Positions 36,148 through 44,091 of a stretch of DNA of 64,000 bases are shown piece after piece. The notes beneath the pieces are model-generated. The model had not been told where the DNA came from. It was given only the letters and a program-made list of their open reading frames with translations, and made no database searches. The translations under genes were made by a program, and so were the position numbers. Position 1 is the stretch's first letter. Every line of letters begins with the position of its first letter. Source of the stretch: Paenibacillus sp. 1011MAR3C5 (GTDB lineage Bacteria > Bacillota > Bacilli > Paenibacillales > Paenibacillaceae); the NCBI RefSeq assembly GCF_003591485.1, contig NZ_QZCF01000002.1, positions 744,001 to 808,000 of the forward strand. Direction: 5' to 3'.

Positions 36148-36588
36148 ATGAACATGAGATCCTATCAAGCGCAAGATTTTGAAGGCTGTGTTGGGCTATT
36201 TATTGATGTGTTTAATGCGGCTCCATGGAATAACGAATGGACGAATTCGGTTGCCACAACTTTCATTTCCGACTTGACACAGACTCCCGGCTTTCGGGCT
36301 TTTGTTGCTCTTGACGAAGAGGGAACGATTAATGGCGTTATGCTAGGCAGAGTGAAGCACTGGTGGAGGGGACAAGAATATTACATTGACGAATTTTATG
36401 TCAAATCGTCTGTACAGGGTCAGGGAATCGGTACTCGTTTACTGGATTTTGCTAGCGAGAATTTGAAGACTGATGGTATTCATAATATTGTTCTGTTAAC
36501 GGATGAACGTACACCAGCGTATTCCTATTATCTAAAGCGAGGATATCAGGAATTCTCATCCATCAAGTTTTTGCACAAAGGACTATAG
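36148..36588 (+). CDS. GNAT N-acetyltransferase
   Basis: This 146-aa GNAT contains MRSYQAQDFEGCVGLFIDVF, YYIDEFYVKSSVQGQGIGTR (strand 4 and the acetyl-CoA loop QGQGIGT) and VLLTDERTPAYSYYLKRGYQ. Its form is similar to aminoglycoside 6'-acetyltransferase-like and YesJ-like proteins, but the substrate is not determinable. TAAGGAGCGATAGAGG precedes ATG 36148. Confidence 0.85.
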   Translation: MNMRSYQAQDFEGCVGLFIDVFNAAPWNNEWTNSVATTFISDLTQTPGFRAFVALDEEGTINGVMLGRVKHWWRGQEYYIDEFYVKSSVQGQGIGTRLLDFASENLKTDGIHNIVLLTDERTPAYSYYLKRGYQEFSSIKFLHKGL

Positions 36589-36696
36589 CCATTTACAGTC
36601 CACGGTATTCACCTATTTAACCCAAATTGGTTCTTACCTTTTATAGCAAATAAAGGTATACTGAAACTCCTTTAACTAGAATAAGGAGGTAGAGCC

Positions 36697-37374
36697 ATGG
36701 GGATAGAATGGTATGATAGGATCGCACGAAGGAACGGTGGGTATAAAGGCAGGGCGATATTCAATGTGATCGGAAGGTCTGCTGAAGAGGTATTCGAAGT
36801 AAGATTAAAGGAACTGCTGCCCGGCTGTGAATGGGTTCTGGACGCCGGCTGCGGCCACGGCGAGTTTACGCTAAAGATGGCACCTCATACCGGCCATATT
36901 ACCGGGTTCGATAATTCCGCGGAAATGATCGCGATTGCCCAGAAGCTTATGAATGCCAGTGATGTCCACAATATAGAGTTTGTCTATGCAACAACAAAAA
37001 CCGAGCTGCCATTCGCAGATGGACAATTCGATCTAATCTATGATCGGAGAGGACCTACTTCCATTATCGAGCATAGCCGGATTCTTCGCGCTGGCGGAAT
37101 CATAATTGGAATTCATAATGATGTCAGCAAGGTTAAAGAACGGTTATCCTCTTCTGCGTATACGGATGTCGAATTCGAAGAGTACCATGATGCTGTGTAT
37201 GAATTCCCGATCGAAGTTGAATTCTCGAAGTTTCTAGCCGACACGCCCGGCAACCCCGATTATACGCAGCCAGCTTATCGTGCGCTGCTGGAACAAAAAA
37301 TACAAGAGCATACGACAGACGGAAAGTTGACGATTCGAGAGCATAGGTATATCTGGAAAGCGATGAAACGATAA
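36697..37374 (+). CDS. SAM-dependent methyltransferase
   Basis: This 225-aa class I methyltransferase has motif I WVLDAGCGHGEFTLKMAP (about residues 46-63). It also has GFDNSAEMIAIAQKLM, FADGQFDLIYDRRGPTS and a C-terminal cap. The substrate is unknown. AATAAGGAGGTAGAGCC precedes ATG 36697. A TATACT -10 lies near 36657. Confidence 0.87.
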   Translation: MGIEWYDRIARRNGGYKGRAIFNVIGRSAEEVFEVRLKELLPGCEWVLDAGCGHGEFTLKMAPHTGHITGFDNSAEMIAIAQKLMNASDVHNIEFVYATTKTELPFADGQFDLIYDRRGPTSIIEHSRILRAGGIIIGIHNDVSKVKERLSSSAYTDVEFEEYHDAVYEFPIEVEFSKFLADTPGNPDYTQPAYRALLEQKIQEHTTDGKLTIREHRYIWKAMKR

Positions 37375-37436
37375 AAGATAATCTTAACTGTGCAGACTCT
37401 CTTTCGACCTTGCTAATGGAGGGAAGTGACTGAAGC

Positions 37437-38117
37437 ATGAAAATAAGAGAAGTGATCCTGCAGACAAGCCGGTTAGATGAGCAACATCAGTTTTATCACG
37501 TACTGCTTGGTTTGCCGGTGTTAGCCTTTACCGAATCCGAACTTCGTCTGCAATGCGGCAATTCCGTTCTAACTTTTGAAGCTCATCATGGGGAAATAAT
37601 GCCATATTACCATTTTGCCTTCAATATTTCGCCAAACCAATTAGATTCGGCTATTCAATCGATCAGGGAGCTTGGTATTGCGATAAATCTCGTAGATGGC
37701 AGGGAAGTCGTTCATTCGAACAGCTGGAACTCAGACTCTATCTATTTCTACGACCCAGCAGGCAATATTGTTGAATATATAGCTCGTCATGATCTAACTG
37801 GAAAAGTAGGGAAAGAGTTTGGCGCACTTGATGTGCTAGGCATCAGCGAAATCGGCTTGCCGGTAACGAATGTGAAAGAGACCGCTGAAGCATTGACGGC
37901 CTTATTGAGCGAGCAAGTGTATTTGAATGCAGATTCTTTATTCGCCCCCATCGGGGATGAAGAGGGGTTATTCATTCTCTCCTCTACTGAGCGGAATTGG
38001 CTCGGCTCCGATAAACCGGTCAAGATATTCCCGTTGAAGGTTATCGTCGATAATCCTGCTGATAGCAAATACCAACTCGCAGAGCTACCCTATCATATCC
38101 AGGCTACGAGTAAATAA
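37437..38117 (+). CDS. VOC family protein, two-module
   Basis: This 226-aa protein has two glyoxalase-like modules. The first is EVILQTSRLDEQHQFYHVLL ending in YFYDPAGNIVEYIARHD. The second begins at about residue 137 with ISEIGLPVTNVKETAEALTA. Metal-binding positions are partly preserved (His/Glu in the first module). The function is probably dioxygenase- or isomerase-like, substrate unknown. GGAGGGAAGTGACTGAAGC precedes ATG 37437. Confidence 0.83.
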   Translation: MKIREVILQTSRLDEQHQFYHVLLGLPVLAFTESELRLQCGNSVLTFEAHHGEIMPYYHFAFNISPNQLDSAIQSIRELGIAINLVDGREVVHSNSWNSDSIYFYDPAGNIVEYIARHDLTGKVGKEFGALDVLGISEIGLPVTNVKETAEALTALLSEQVYLNADSLFAPIGDEEGLFILSSTERNWLGSDKPVKIFPLKVIVDNPADSKYQLAELPYHIQATSK

Positions 38118-38178
38118 TAGCTTGTATGTAAGGGCACATTTTTGTCTCATATATTTGAACATATACGGAGGACTTTAT

Positions 38179-38737
38179 ATGCTATCAGCTGCACGACACT
38201 TTATCATAACGGGAACGTCAAGCGGAATCGGTGCACAATTGGCCAAAGATCTATTGGAGCAGGGAGCTTATATATACGGCATTGCACGGGTTTGACAGAT
38301 GATCTCATTGTCAATATACAAACAGGATTGATCGCCCCAATGATTCTGACTTCGGCTTTCATGAAATCGACATCGCACATCCATACGAGACGTAAGATAG
38401 TAAATATCACATCAGGTTCAGGGTCTTATCCTGCGCCGGGCATGAGCTCCTATTGCAGTGCCAAAGCGGGTCTGAACATGTTTACGCAATGTGTCGGGCT
38501 GGAGCAGCAGAATCAGCCGAATCCTGTGGAAGTGATAGCCGTCATACCGGGTATGGTCGACACGGAGATGCAGGCGATTGCCCGCAGTAAGGATGAGCAA
38601 AGCTTAGGTATGGCTCAACAATTTCGGTATATGAAGCAGGGCAATTGATTACACCGGAGGAATTAAGTCTGCATTTGCTAAGGATTATTGAAAACCACTA
38701 TTCGAATGGCCAAATCATTACCTATAATGAAGCTTAA
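38179..38737 (+). pseudogene. Disrupted short-chain dehydrogenase (YueD/benzil-reductase-like)
   Basis: The first 38 codons give FIITGTSSGIGAQLAKDLLE, the NADP-binding start of an SDR, then stop at 38293-38295. Another frame resumes with LIVNIQTGLIAPMILTSAFM, KIVNITSGSGSYPAPGMSSY and CSAKAGLNMFTQCVGLEQQN, which contains the YxxxK catalytic pair. That frame stops at 38646. A third frame supplies GQLITPEELSLHLLRIIENH and ends at 38737. About 65 residues including the NNAG strand are absent. A deletion near 38290 and a 1-nt shift near 38635 inactivate the gene. Confidence 0.8.
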
Positions 38738-38755
38738 CTTAGAAGGAGCGAAGCT

Positions 38756-39367
38756 ATGGGTTCAAGAGTGATGCACTTCGCCATATCTACAAGGATTCTT
38801 AGGGAGATCAACCTTGCAGATGAATCGTTCATCCTCGGCGGAATGGCGCCGGATGTATGCAAAAATATGAACGCAGCCAAATCCGCTTCGCATTTTATAA
38901 AAATCGATGGAAATGGGCTAGCTTTTGTTGATCTGGAGGGCTTCCGCGCCAAGTATTTGTCCAGTGCTGCAAACCCATTCTTGCTAGGCTATTACAGCCA
39001 TCTCATATCCGATCAGATCTGGGTGGATGAAATCTATATGAAAAAGATCAAGTGGCTGCCTCAGCCGCAGAAGAAGAAAGCGCAGGCGCAATATTACCGC
39101 GATTTCTGGAAACTGAACGGCAAGCTGATTCAGCATTATAAGTTGTCTCTCCCCATTCAACCTATTGAGCAGCAAGTGTCAGCGATGGATGAAATTCAGG
39201 TAGATTTGCTGCCTGAGCTGTGGAAGGATTTGTTGTTTGATTTTGATCATAGGCATGATGCGATGAATGAACCTTTGGAGCTATTAGACTGGCAAGAGGT
39301 TGTGGATTTGCTTGAGCTTACCGTTAGCACCTGTTTATCGGATATGAAGGAGAAGCGCTACATCTGA
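38756..39367 (+). CDS. Zinc-dependent phospholipase C-like (PF00882-type) hydrolase
   Basis: This 203-aa protein contains MGSRVMHFAISTRIL, ILGGMAPDVCKN, the Ser/His pair ASHFIKI and FLLGYYSHLISDQIWVDEIY. These are the spaced His/Asp metal-binding positions of the zinc phospholipase C/S1-P1-like family. It has no signal peptide, so it is cytoplasmic. The substrate is unknown. AGAAGGAGCGAAGCT precedes ATG 38756. Confidence 0.72.
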   Translation: MGSRVMHFAISTRILREINLADESFILGGMAPDVCKNMNAAKSASHFIKIDGNGLAFVDLEGFRAKYLSSAANPFLLGYYSHLISDQIWVDEIYMKKIKWLPQPQKKKAQAQYYRDFWKLNGKLIQHYKLSLPIQPIEQQVSAMDEIQVDLLPELWKDLLFDFDHRHDAMNEPLELLDWQEVVDLLELTVSTCLSDMKEKRYI

Positions 39368-39384
39368 GTAAAGGGAGGCGAAGC

Positions 39385-39849
39385 ATGGAAGCGGTTCAAA
39401 GATATGCCATAAAAAGACCTTTCGGCAATTATGCCGTGATTCCTTATGGACTTATGATGATCGGGTTGTTGGTCGTGCTGATTATTCGATCAAACTTGTC
39501 TCAATCTGTAATACCCATTATTATGACATCCATTCCTTTTTCCATCTTTGCAACTTGGTTTATTATTATTGTTGTTCAATTAATTAAGTATAAGCCAAAC
39601 CACCTACAGTTTGTGGAGAATGCCATAGTCCTCTACAATAGGGAAATTCAACCTGCAGATATTGAGGAAATAATCGTGCAGGGTAATTTCAATCCTTCTA
39701 TCGGCATCGTACCGCGAGGCAAACGTTTTGTACCCACTTATTTATGTTTTGCTTTCCGCGAACATGATGATGGCATTCAAGCTTTGAAAGAATGGGCTAA
39801 CCTGCACCAGGTTGAGGTCAAAGCAGGCAGCTATCGGACTTGGATATAG
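39385..39849 (+). CDS. Two-TM protein with PH-like domain
   Basis: This 154-aa protein has helices at about 17-36 and 43-65. A soluble domain follows, with HLQFVENAIVLYNREIQPAD, IEEIIVQGNF and RFVPTYLCFAFREHDDG. The layout (two helices, then a PH-like beta sandwich with a DIE helix) matches the 34040 protein, so they may be distant paralogues. TAAAGGGAGGCGAAGC precedes ATG 39385. Confidence 0.58.
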   Translation: MEAVQRYAIKRPFGNYAVIPYGLMMIGLLVVLIIRSNLSQSVIPIIMTSIPFSIFATWFIIIVVQLIKYKPNHLQFVENAIVLYNREIQPADIEEIIVQGNFNPSIGIVPRGKRFVPTYLCFAFREHDDGIQALKEWANLHQVEVKAGSYRTWI

Positions 39850-39863
39850 GCGGGAGGCTCGCT

Positions 39864-40568
39864 ATGGCTTACTATTATTGGAGTCTGGTTATGCCATCCT
39901 TGATCGTAGCTGTTCCGGTAATATTGCTTGTGCTTCTGATCTGGAAACGGACTGATCGACAGGATGAAAGCGGCTTGGTCTGGAAGACGGCAGGGTATCT
40001 GCTGCTTACACCCTTTCGCTTTATCCTAAATGGTTTGCATTTGCCAGTAGGCGTACTGCTGGCATGGCTGTTCTACCGAAATGCCAAACAAAACAAAACC
40101 TATAAACGCAGGGTCATCTTTCTTGGCATTGTAGTCTATCTCATCGGATTTGTGCCACTCCACAGCATGGTGCAGGATTGGTTCTACCCACGTGATCAGA
40201 TGAACACTTATTTAACGATCGATCGAGAAGAATCAAAACAAGGCTTCAGCATCTTGCTCCATAATCCAGAGGGAACGATCTATTGGTCCTATCATGAACA
40301 TGATGAAGAAGGTCGTCAGCTCTATGAGGAAATGAAGCAATCTACTCCTGCGAATGAATATTCCTACCTGCCAGAAGGGAATGAGTGGAGGCTGCTGCTG
40401 TATCAGGATACCGAAAATTATCGTGAGCCGTTTCGACGACTGGAATTTTTGGTTCATGCAGACAACGAGGTGTTTTGGTTAACTTTTCAGGGACAGCACT
40501 ATTCCTTTCATGCTTCAAATAAGTTAAAGCAACTTCTTCAGCCTCGCATGGAGGCGCAGTCCAATTGA
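39864..40568 (+). CDS. Hypothetical membrane protein, 234 aa
   Basis: This protein has three or four hydrophobic helices in the first 110 residues (VMPSLIVAVPVILLVLLIWK, FLGIVVYLIGFVPLHSMVQ). A C-terminal extracytoplasmic or cytoplasmic domain of about 120 residues follows (EGTIYWSYHEHDEEGRQLYE, FRRLEFLVHADNEVFWLTFQ). The family was not recognised. ATG 39864 follows CGGGAGGCTCGCT; the frame is open to 39840. Confidence 0.6.
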   Translation: MAYYYWSLVMPSLIVAVPVILLVLLIWKRTDRQDESGLVWKTAGYLLLTPFRFILNGLHLPVGVLLAWLFYRNAKQNKTYKRRVIFLGIVVYLIGFVPLHSMVQDWFYPRDQMNTYLTIDREESKQGFSILLHNPEGTIYWSYHEHDEEGRQLYEEMKQSTPANEYSYLPEGNEWRLLLYQDTENYREPFRRLEFLVHADNEVFWLTFQGQHYSFHASNKLKQLLQPRMEAQSN

Positions 40569-40617
40569 TAATGTCTCGACGGCAATTAGTAAACCTATTG
40601 AAAGGGGAGTTTTCAAC

Positions 40618-40785
40618 ATGGATCAATCTTTACTTGTAGGGTGGCCTTTTATTATGCTATTGGTATATTTGGCAGGTGTCGTATTCATTTTTATAGCACT
40701 GATCATGTTTATTCGATTGGCGAAACGCGGTATTATTGCACTGGATATCTACATCAACGAGAAGAGAGGCGGAAGACAAGAATGA
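40618..40785 (+). CDS. 55-aa single-TM membrane protein
   Basis: ATG 40618 follows AAAGGGGAGTTTTCAAC. The 55-aa product is dominated by one long hydrophobic stretch (PFIMLLVYLAGVVFIFIALI), then a basic linker (FIRLAKRGII) and a polar tail. Its TGA overlaps the ATG of the next gene (ATGA), supporting real translation. The family was not recognised. Confidence 0.6.
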   Translation: MDQSLLVGWPFIMLLVYLAGVVFIFIALIMFIRLAKRGIIALDIYINEKRGGRQE

Positions 40786-41273
40786 ACATCGCACTAATTA
40801 TCATCGATATGCAGGAGATTTATCTGAGGCAAGTGGATGCTGCGCGTGTGGAAAGCGCTTGTGAATATATTAATCATGTTGCGGCTATGGTTCGTTCCAG
40901 CAATCAGCTTGTCGTACATGTGCAAGATGTAGACGGGATGGACGAGACAAATCAAGAACTGTATGCTACAGTTCCGGGAGTTCGGATGGAGTCGTCGGAT
41001 CTTGTTGTAACAAAGCTATACTCCAACTCCTTCTGGCAGACGGAGCTGGAGCAGCTGCTTCGCGATCATCAGATTGACTTTGTGGTCATATCCGGCTTTG
41101 CGATGGAACATTGCGTGTTGTTCACTTACAATGGGGCGATTGAAAGAGGGTTCACGCCGGCGCTTCTCCAGCGCGGCGTATTAAGCGAGCATGTAGACTC
41201 CATTGCCGCAGCGTATCGCGACCGCCATGTAGTCTCCCATCCTGCCATAAAGCTCATGCTGAAAAATTCCTAA
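40782..41273 (+). CDS. Cysteine hydrolase, isochorismatase family
   Basis: This 163-aa protein has the catalytic Asp in ALIIIDMQEIY, a Lys in VVTKLYSNSF and the nucleophilic Cys in SGFAMEHCVLFTYNGA. Family members hydrolyse amides (nicotinamide, N-carbamoyl compounds) or isochorismate. ATG 40782 is fixed by a 4-nt overlap with the preceding 55-aa gene. The longer upstream reading is a different frame of that gene. Confidence 0.87.
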   Translation: MNIALIIIDMQEIYLRQVDAARVESACEYINHVAAMVRSSNQLVVHVQDVDGMDETNQELYATVPGVRMESSDLVVTKLYSNSFWQTELEQLLRDHQIDFVVISGFAMEHCVLFTYNGAIERGFTPALLQRGVLSEHVDSIAAAYRDRHVVSHPAIKLMLKNS

Positions 41274-41331
41274 TGGAAGGCATGACATAGGCGATCAATC
41301 TGCAGGCTGCCAGTGAACGGAGGACGATTAG

Positions 41332-41439
41332 GTGATCTCTACTGTGGAGAAAGCTGTTTTTTCAAAAACGGTGGGTTGGATGAATCGAAAAGCAGTCAGG
41401 CCATTGAATTTCTTGTCATTTCACAACCTAATTCGTTAG
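41332..41439 (+). CDS. Possible 35-aa small protein
   Basis: GTG 41332 lies 8 nt after a perfect GGAGG (41319-41323). The frame gives 35 residues (ISTVEKAVFSKTVGWMNRKA, then VRPLNFLSFHNLIR), basic and without a TM helix. The 3' end lies in a hairpin CCTAA-TTCG-TTAGG near 41428-41441. It could be a small protein or the start of a deleted gene. Confidence 0.35.
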   Translation: MISTVEKAVFSKTVGWMNRKAVRPLNFLSFHNLIR

Positions 41440-41494
41440 GTGACCGATTCAATCTGGACTGAATAACAGATTCTTGCACGTATGGAGGTCTTGT

Positions 41495-41926
41495 ATGAAT
41501 CAAATGGTTGTAGTCGTTAAGGCGATTATTATTCGAAATGGCAAAGTTCTGCTGATGAGGCGTTCCGATGAGGATCAAGTCGCTGCAGGCGAATGGGAGA
41601 CCCCAGGCGGCAAGATTGATTTCGGCGAGCAGTTGGAGCGGGCACTCATTCGGGAAGTCAGCGAAGAGGCGGGAATAGGCATCACCGTTGAAAAACTGAT
41701 GTATGCGACGACTTTTCATACCGCACCAGATCGCCAGATCATCCTATTGTCTTATCACTGCAGCACAGATCAGGATACCGTCATTCTTTCGGAGGAGCAT
41801 TCGGCATATGCATGGGCAGACAAGGAGCAATTAGCACAATTGCTCCCAGAGGCGATACACGATGACTTTCACAGGAATGGTGTTCTGAAGATTATGGATT
41901 CTGACTCATGGCAAGGTGAGAAATGA
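41495..41926 (+). CDS. Nudix hydrolase (MutT-like)
   Basis: This 143-aa protein has a canonical Nudix box, GGKIDFGEQLERALIREVSE followed by EAGI, with the strand KAIIIRNGKVLLMRRS before it. Such proteins clean up or regulate nucleoside diphosphate derivatives. ATG 41495 follows TGGAGGTCTTGT; the frame is open to ATG 41474, which lies before that site. Confidence 0.88.
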   Translation: MNQMVVVVKAIIIRNGKVLLMRRSDEDQVAAGEWETPGGKIDFGEQLERALIREVSEEAGIGITVEKLMYATTFHTAPDRQIILLSYHCSTDQDTVILSEEHSAYAWADKEQLAQLLPEAIHDDFHRNGVLKIMDSDSWQGEK

Positions 41927-42102
41927 AAATTTGGCTTCAGAAAGTCATGCGAATTCCAATTAGCCGGTTTTGTCATCATACGATATTTGTATCTAGAAGA
42001 CTGTTATTGTTTGCATCATTTCTTTATTCTGCGAAAGTACAGAAGAATGGGAACAGGGCGAGAAGCGGCTCGACCTATGCCAATGACTGAAGGAGAGCCC
42101 TA

Positions 42103-42666
42103 ATGGTCACTATTCTATACTTGGTTAGACATGCTCAGTCCAATTATGCTGAAGGTGAAGAGAGAAGCAGAGGGTTAACCGATGTGGGGGAAAATCACTC
42201 ACTGAGGATAAGGGACTTATTGAAAGAAGAGAAAATAGACGCCTTCATCTCCAGTCCTTATGAACGAGCCATAGCGACGATTCGTCCTGCTGCCGAACAG
42301 CAAGACATGGAGATTAGGCTCTATGAGGATTTGAGAGAGCGGGCCATGGGATATTTTGAGCCGGACGCTTTTCTGGATGCCAAAAGGAAGCTCTATGCTG
42401 ACAAAACATTTGCTTATCCGGGAGGGGAATCGAGTGTTGCAGCACAGGCTCGCGCTGTGAAAGTGCTTGAACAGATTTTGTTAGCACACAAAGGGACAAC
42501 ACTCGCAATTGGAACGCATGGCGATATAATGACGCTTATGCTGCAGTACTACGATCCACAGGTTGATTATGCGTTCTGGGCTGCATTATCGATGCCTGAT
42601 ATTTTCAAGCTTACCTTTATAGAGAAGCAATTACAGCATGTAAGACGCATTTGGTCACACGATTAA
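42103..42666 (+). CDS. Histidine phosphatase family protein
   Basis: This 187-aa phosphoglycerate-mutase-type phosphatase has LYLVRHAQSNYAEGEERSRG (catalytic His in RHA), AFISSPYERAIATIRPAA, the acidic residue region LRERAMGYFEP and the second His in AIGTHGDIMTLM. It resembles the phosphatase at 21691 only at family level. AAGGAGAGCCCTA precedes ATG 42103. Confidence 0.88.
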   Translation: MVTILYLVRHAQSNYAEGEERSRGLTDVGENHSLRIRDLLKEEKIDAFISSPYERAIATIRPAAEQQDMEIRLYEDLRERAMGYFEPDAFLDAKRKLYADKTFAYPGGESSVAAQARAVKVLEQILLAHKGTTLAIGTHGDIMTLMLQYYDPQVDYAFWAALSMPDIFKLTFIEKQLQHVRRIWSHD

Positions 42667-42753
42667 AGCAAAATTGGTTTTTTGGAAGTTAAATCGGTTC
42701 TCAAATTTAATATTTGCTATTATTTGCTCCCCAATGAAAGGAGATGCCTTCCT

Positions 42754-43167
42754 ATAGAATATAGCAAAGCGACAAAAAATTTGAGAAGAGCCCTGTATTC
42801 ATCGACAGGATCGATCATCATCTCCTGTTTTTTCATATGGTCAAATATTCACAATAACCATCCGGCCATTTTGAACTTCGGTTTTTTTCTGGGCATTCCT
42901 GTTCTGCTTTTTGTCATCATTATGATTAGCTTGGATCTCATCTATCAGGATAAGCAGACCTTTACCGGTACATTGACGGAGAAAATGCATAATAAGATAT
43001 ATGTAACAGATGCAAACGGCGATAAATATACGTATCGTCTCCCGAATGAACAATTTGATCATATTGAAGTAGGTAAACAAGTAGAGCTGCGCTATTATAA
43101 GCGTACCAAGACGGTAACCTCGATCAAGCCCACGTTGCTCGCATTCGAAGATGATTATAGTATTTAA
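42754..43167 (+). CDS. Two-TM hypothetical protein, probable ATA start
   Basis: The frame has two hydrophobic helices (IIISCFFIWSN and LNFGFFLGIPVLLFVIIMIS). A small domain follows, with DKQTFTGTLTEKMHNKIYVT and EVGKQVELRYYKRTKTVTSI, an OB/SH3-like barrel typical of DUF3592-type proteins. AAAGGAG at 42737-42743 has no ATG, GTG or TTG downstream in this frame. The codon 10 nt on is ATA 42754, where the polar N-terminus EYSKATKNLRRALYSS begins. Starting at TTG 42682 would add an unrelated segment with no ribosome binding site. The family is unassigned. Confidence 0.5.
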   Translation: MEYSKATKNLRRALYSSTGSIIISCFFIWSNIHNNHPAILNFGFFLGIPVLLFVIIMISLDLIYQDKQTFTGTLTEKMHNKIYVTDANGDKYTYRLPNEQFDHIEVGKQVELRYYKRTKTVTSIKPTLLAFEDDYSI

Positions 43168-43206
43168 AGCTTGTTCTGATCTAGTAAAAATCTCTCTATC
43201 CGTTTG

Positions 43207-43244
43207 AGCTCACGTAATGCCTAATAAGCGGCCGTGGGCTTTTT
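43207..43244 (+). terminator. Terminator after the two-TM gene
   Basis: AGCTCACG (43207-43214) pairs with CGTGGGCT (43233-43240), with one G-U, and is followed by TTTT. Confidence 0.7.
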
Positions 43245-43279
43245 GTATAATCTAAATTCAATCAAAGGAAGATGCTGCG

Positions 43280-43440
43280 ATACCGAACAATTCCATAAGC
43301 TATCGTCTTGCCAATTTGAAGGATGTTCCGCTCTTGGCGGAGATGAACCTGCAATGAACGATAGGCAACTACCCTGTCGATGTAAAATTTCTATGGGGGA
43401 AGATGTAACTTCCAGCAGATTTGGAACGTTCTAATAGACT
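43280..43440 (+). pseudogene. GNAT acetyltransferase N-terminal remnant
   Basis: In one frame the sequence reads ISYRLANLKDVPLLAEMN, a standard GNAT opening strand-helix, followed by a stop. Further on in the same frame, after another stop, DLERSNRLEELM resembles the next helix of such proteins. The acetyl-CoA binding half is absent. No canonical start precedes it; AAAGGAAG at 43265 is followed by ATA codons. Confidence 0.4.
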
Positions 43441-43469
43441 AGAAGAACTAATGAAGGGGCTTATATCTC

Positions 43470-44021
43470 ATGAACAACAAGAGTCTAGTGCTGGCTGTGC
43501 TTCCGGTCATTCTGATTCTATCTGCAGGGTTCTACGCGTATCAGTCAACAACAACCGCAAAAACCAAACCAGATGATATCAGGCTGGAAGCAACCGTCAG
43601 TAGCAATACGAATCCGAATAGGGACTTGGATTATGTGCTTGATATCACGCTTACCCAGGAGGCCGACAGTACCCATCTGATGTATCCGGTCATTACGGGA
43701 ATCAATCGCTTATCGTATGATGCGAAGGATGAGGAGCTCGGATTTTTTGTGCCTACCAACATTGCATTGGTCGACAAGGATGAGCCCAGGATATTGGACG
43801 CAGTTGCGGCAGACGAATTCTTCACTTGGGACAGGGACACTTTTTACGGCATATGGGCACCTGCTGAGAAGGGAACATACAAGCTGCGTGCTTATTTTAA
43901 CTCAGATCAAGGAATTGAACAGTGGCATGATACGCAACTACTGTATGTACATAATGAAGAGGGCTGGTTAGGTAATGACCTAAGCTGGTCCAAGATCATT
44001 GATATTCGAATCGATCTCTAA
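43470..44021 (+). CDS. Exported or membrane-anchored hypothetical protein
   Basis: This 183-aa protein has an N-terminal hydrophobic segment (SLVLAVLPVILILSAGFYAY). A beta-rich exported domain follows (RDLDYVLDITLTQEADSTHL, WAPAEKGTYKLRAYFNSDQG) that suggests an immunoglobulin-like fold. The family was not recognised. AATGAAGGGGCTTATATCTC precedes ATG 43470. Confidence 0.6.
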   Translation: MNNKSLVLAVLPVILILSAGFYAYQSTTTAKTKPDDIRLEATVSSNTNPNRDLDYVLDITLTQEADSTHLMYPVITGINRLSYDAKDEELGFFVPTNIALVDKDEPRILDAVAADEFFTWDRDTFYGIWAPAEKGTYKLRAYFNSDQGIEQWHDTQLLYVHNEEGWLGNDLSWSKIIDIRIDL

Positions 44022-44091
44022 TTTGATAAAAAGTATTCCCATTTACACACCAATAATTGTATGATAATAGAAATCTATTGGGGAGGTTCCT

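Noticed and set aside
41923..42090. 55-aa frame overlapping the Nudix stop as ATGA
   Set aside because: Overlap and GGTGAG site are suggestive, but the sequence is irregular and basic with no fold or family. Left as unsupported.
43234..43434. 66-aa frame in the 43.3 kb gap
   Set aside because: Another frame of the same stretch shows GNAT-like residues, so this Cys-rich frame is a shadow.
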